Assembly: GCA_003427395.1 (NCBI GenBank)
Contig: BFEA01000179.1
Span: 2,357,285-2,402,662, forward strand
Length of the DNA: 45,378 nt
DNA from: Chara braunii
Taxonomy: Eukaryota > Streptophyta > Charophyceae > Charales > Characeae
Direction: 5' to 3'
The translations under genes were made by a program, and so were the position numbers. Shown piece after piece: positions 45,240 to 45,378 of the stretch; positions within the stretch are counted from its first letter, which is position 1, and every line of letters begins with the position of its first letter. The notes below the pieces were generated by a model. That model made no database searches. It saw only the letters and a program-made list of their open reading frames with translations, and was not told the origin of the DNA.

Positions 45240-45378
45240 TATGAACTTGGTTGTCTGACGATTTTCTCACCACTCACACACAAAGTGTCTGACACATGCC
45301 CATACACATATACCAGACAAAGGGCAGAGGAGACAGAGTCCAAACTACACAGACAAAGATAAGCAGCGGAATTCAACC

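Larger units (their letters stand above)
44210..45378 (-). other. probable AsnRS intron (incomplete)
   Basis: This runs from the acceptor at 44210 to the window end, and I find no further AsnRS motif such as the GGSQRE region. A purine-rich minus-strand stretch (44560-44720) gives Glu/Lys-rich reading that looks like simple-sequence bias. A second acceptor-like site (CTTGTTTCAG) occurs on the minus strand near 44945-44955, but the sequence after it does not match AsnRS. Confidence 0.5.

Noticed and set aside
44890-45273. Minus-strand frame after an acceptor-like CAG, as a further AsnRS exon
   Set aside because: The sequence after the acceptor does not resemble any part of AsnRS, and the rest is (TG)n and GC-rich repeat.

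Overview
This window looks like nuclear DNA of a plant-lineage eukaryote. The evidence is an intron-containing AsnRS gene, hAT and Ty3/gypsy remnants, poly(A)-tailed retroposons, long satellites and microsatellites, and no compact bacterial gene order. The style of the gypsy and hAT remnants suggests a streptophyte alga of the Chara type. That is a judgement from family resemblance and was not tested.

Only one piece of an ordinary host gene is recognised. It is the last coding exon of a cytosolic-type asparaginyl-tRNA synthetase on the minus strand near the right end (44026-44209), with a clear intron acceptor; the rest of the gene lies beyond the window. Everything else that reads as coding is a decayed mobile-element or multicopy gene with stops and frameshifts.

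Layout. 1-7440: no recognisable gene, with a purine-rich stretch at 2.0-3.2 kb. 7.46-11.1 kb: a polypyrimidine tract, then about 3.1 kb of a 91-bp satellite in three sequence blocks that keep one register, four copies of a 35-bp repeat, and (CT)n. 12.26-12.84 kb: short tandem repeats, (GA)n and a 394-bp foldback with arms about 95% identical. 12.95-18.84 kb: two tandem copies of a roughly 3-kb unit, each an AT-rich leader followed by a gene of about 367 codons that I do not recognise. Copy 1 is decayed mainly by C-to-T/G-to-A stop mutations; copy 2 has only two internal stops. 18.9-21.6 kb: a C-rich minisatellite, a cluster of poly(T)/poly(A)-associated retroposon tails and a second foldback. 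21.7-22.6 kb: an LTR-like repeat whose relative lies at 41.3-42.2 kb in the same orientation. 22.97-28.5 kb: a decayed hAT transposase (BED finger, DUF659-like region, hAT dimerisation region) with a long Gly/Asp-rich extension. 29.6-30.7 kb: a second C-rich tract containing a 741-bp assembly gap. 30.8-34.7 kb: decayed coding sequence I cannot identify, partly duplicated. 34.8-35.1 kb: a compound microsatellite with inverted symmetry. 35.2-41.2 kb: a pile-up of Ty3/gypsy fragments on both strands (gag-like on plus, two zinc-knuckle gags and a protease on minus, then protease-integrase-chromodomain on plus with reverse transcriptase and RNase H missing). 42.2-44.0 kb: unassigned flank downstream of the AsnRS exon.

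The genes do not form a working pathway. The window reads as nested, methylation-decayed transposons downstream of a housekeeping gene. The least explained items are the two-copy orphan gene family at 14.9-18.8 kb, the block-structured satellite, and the unidentified coding remnant at 30.8-34.7 kb.
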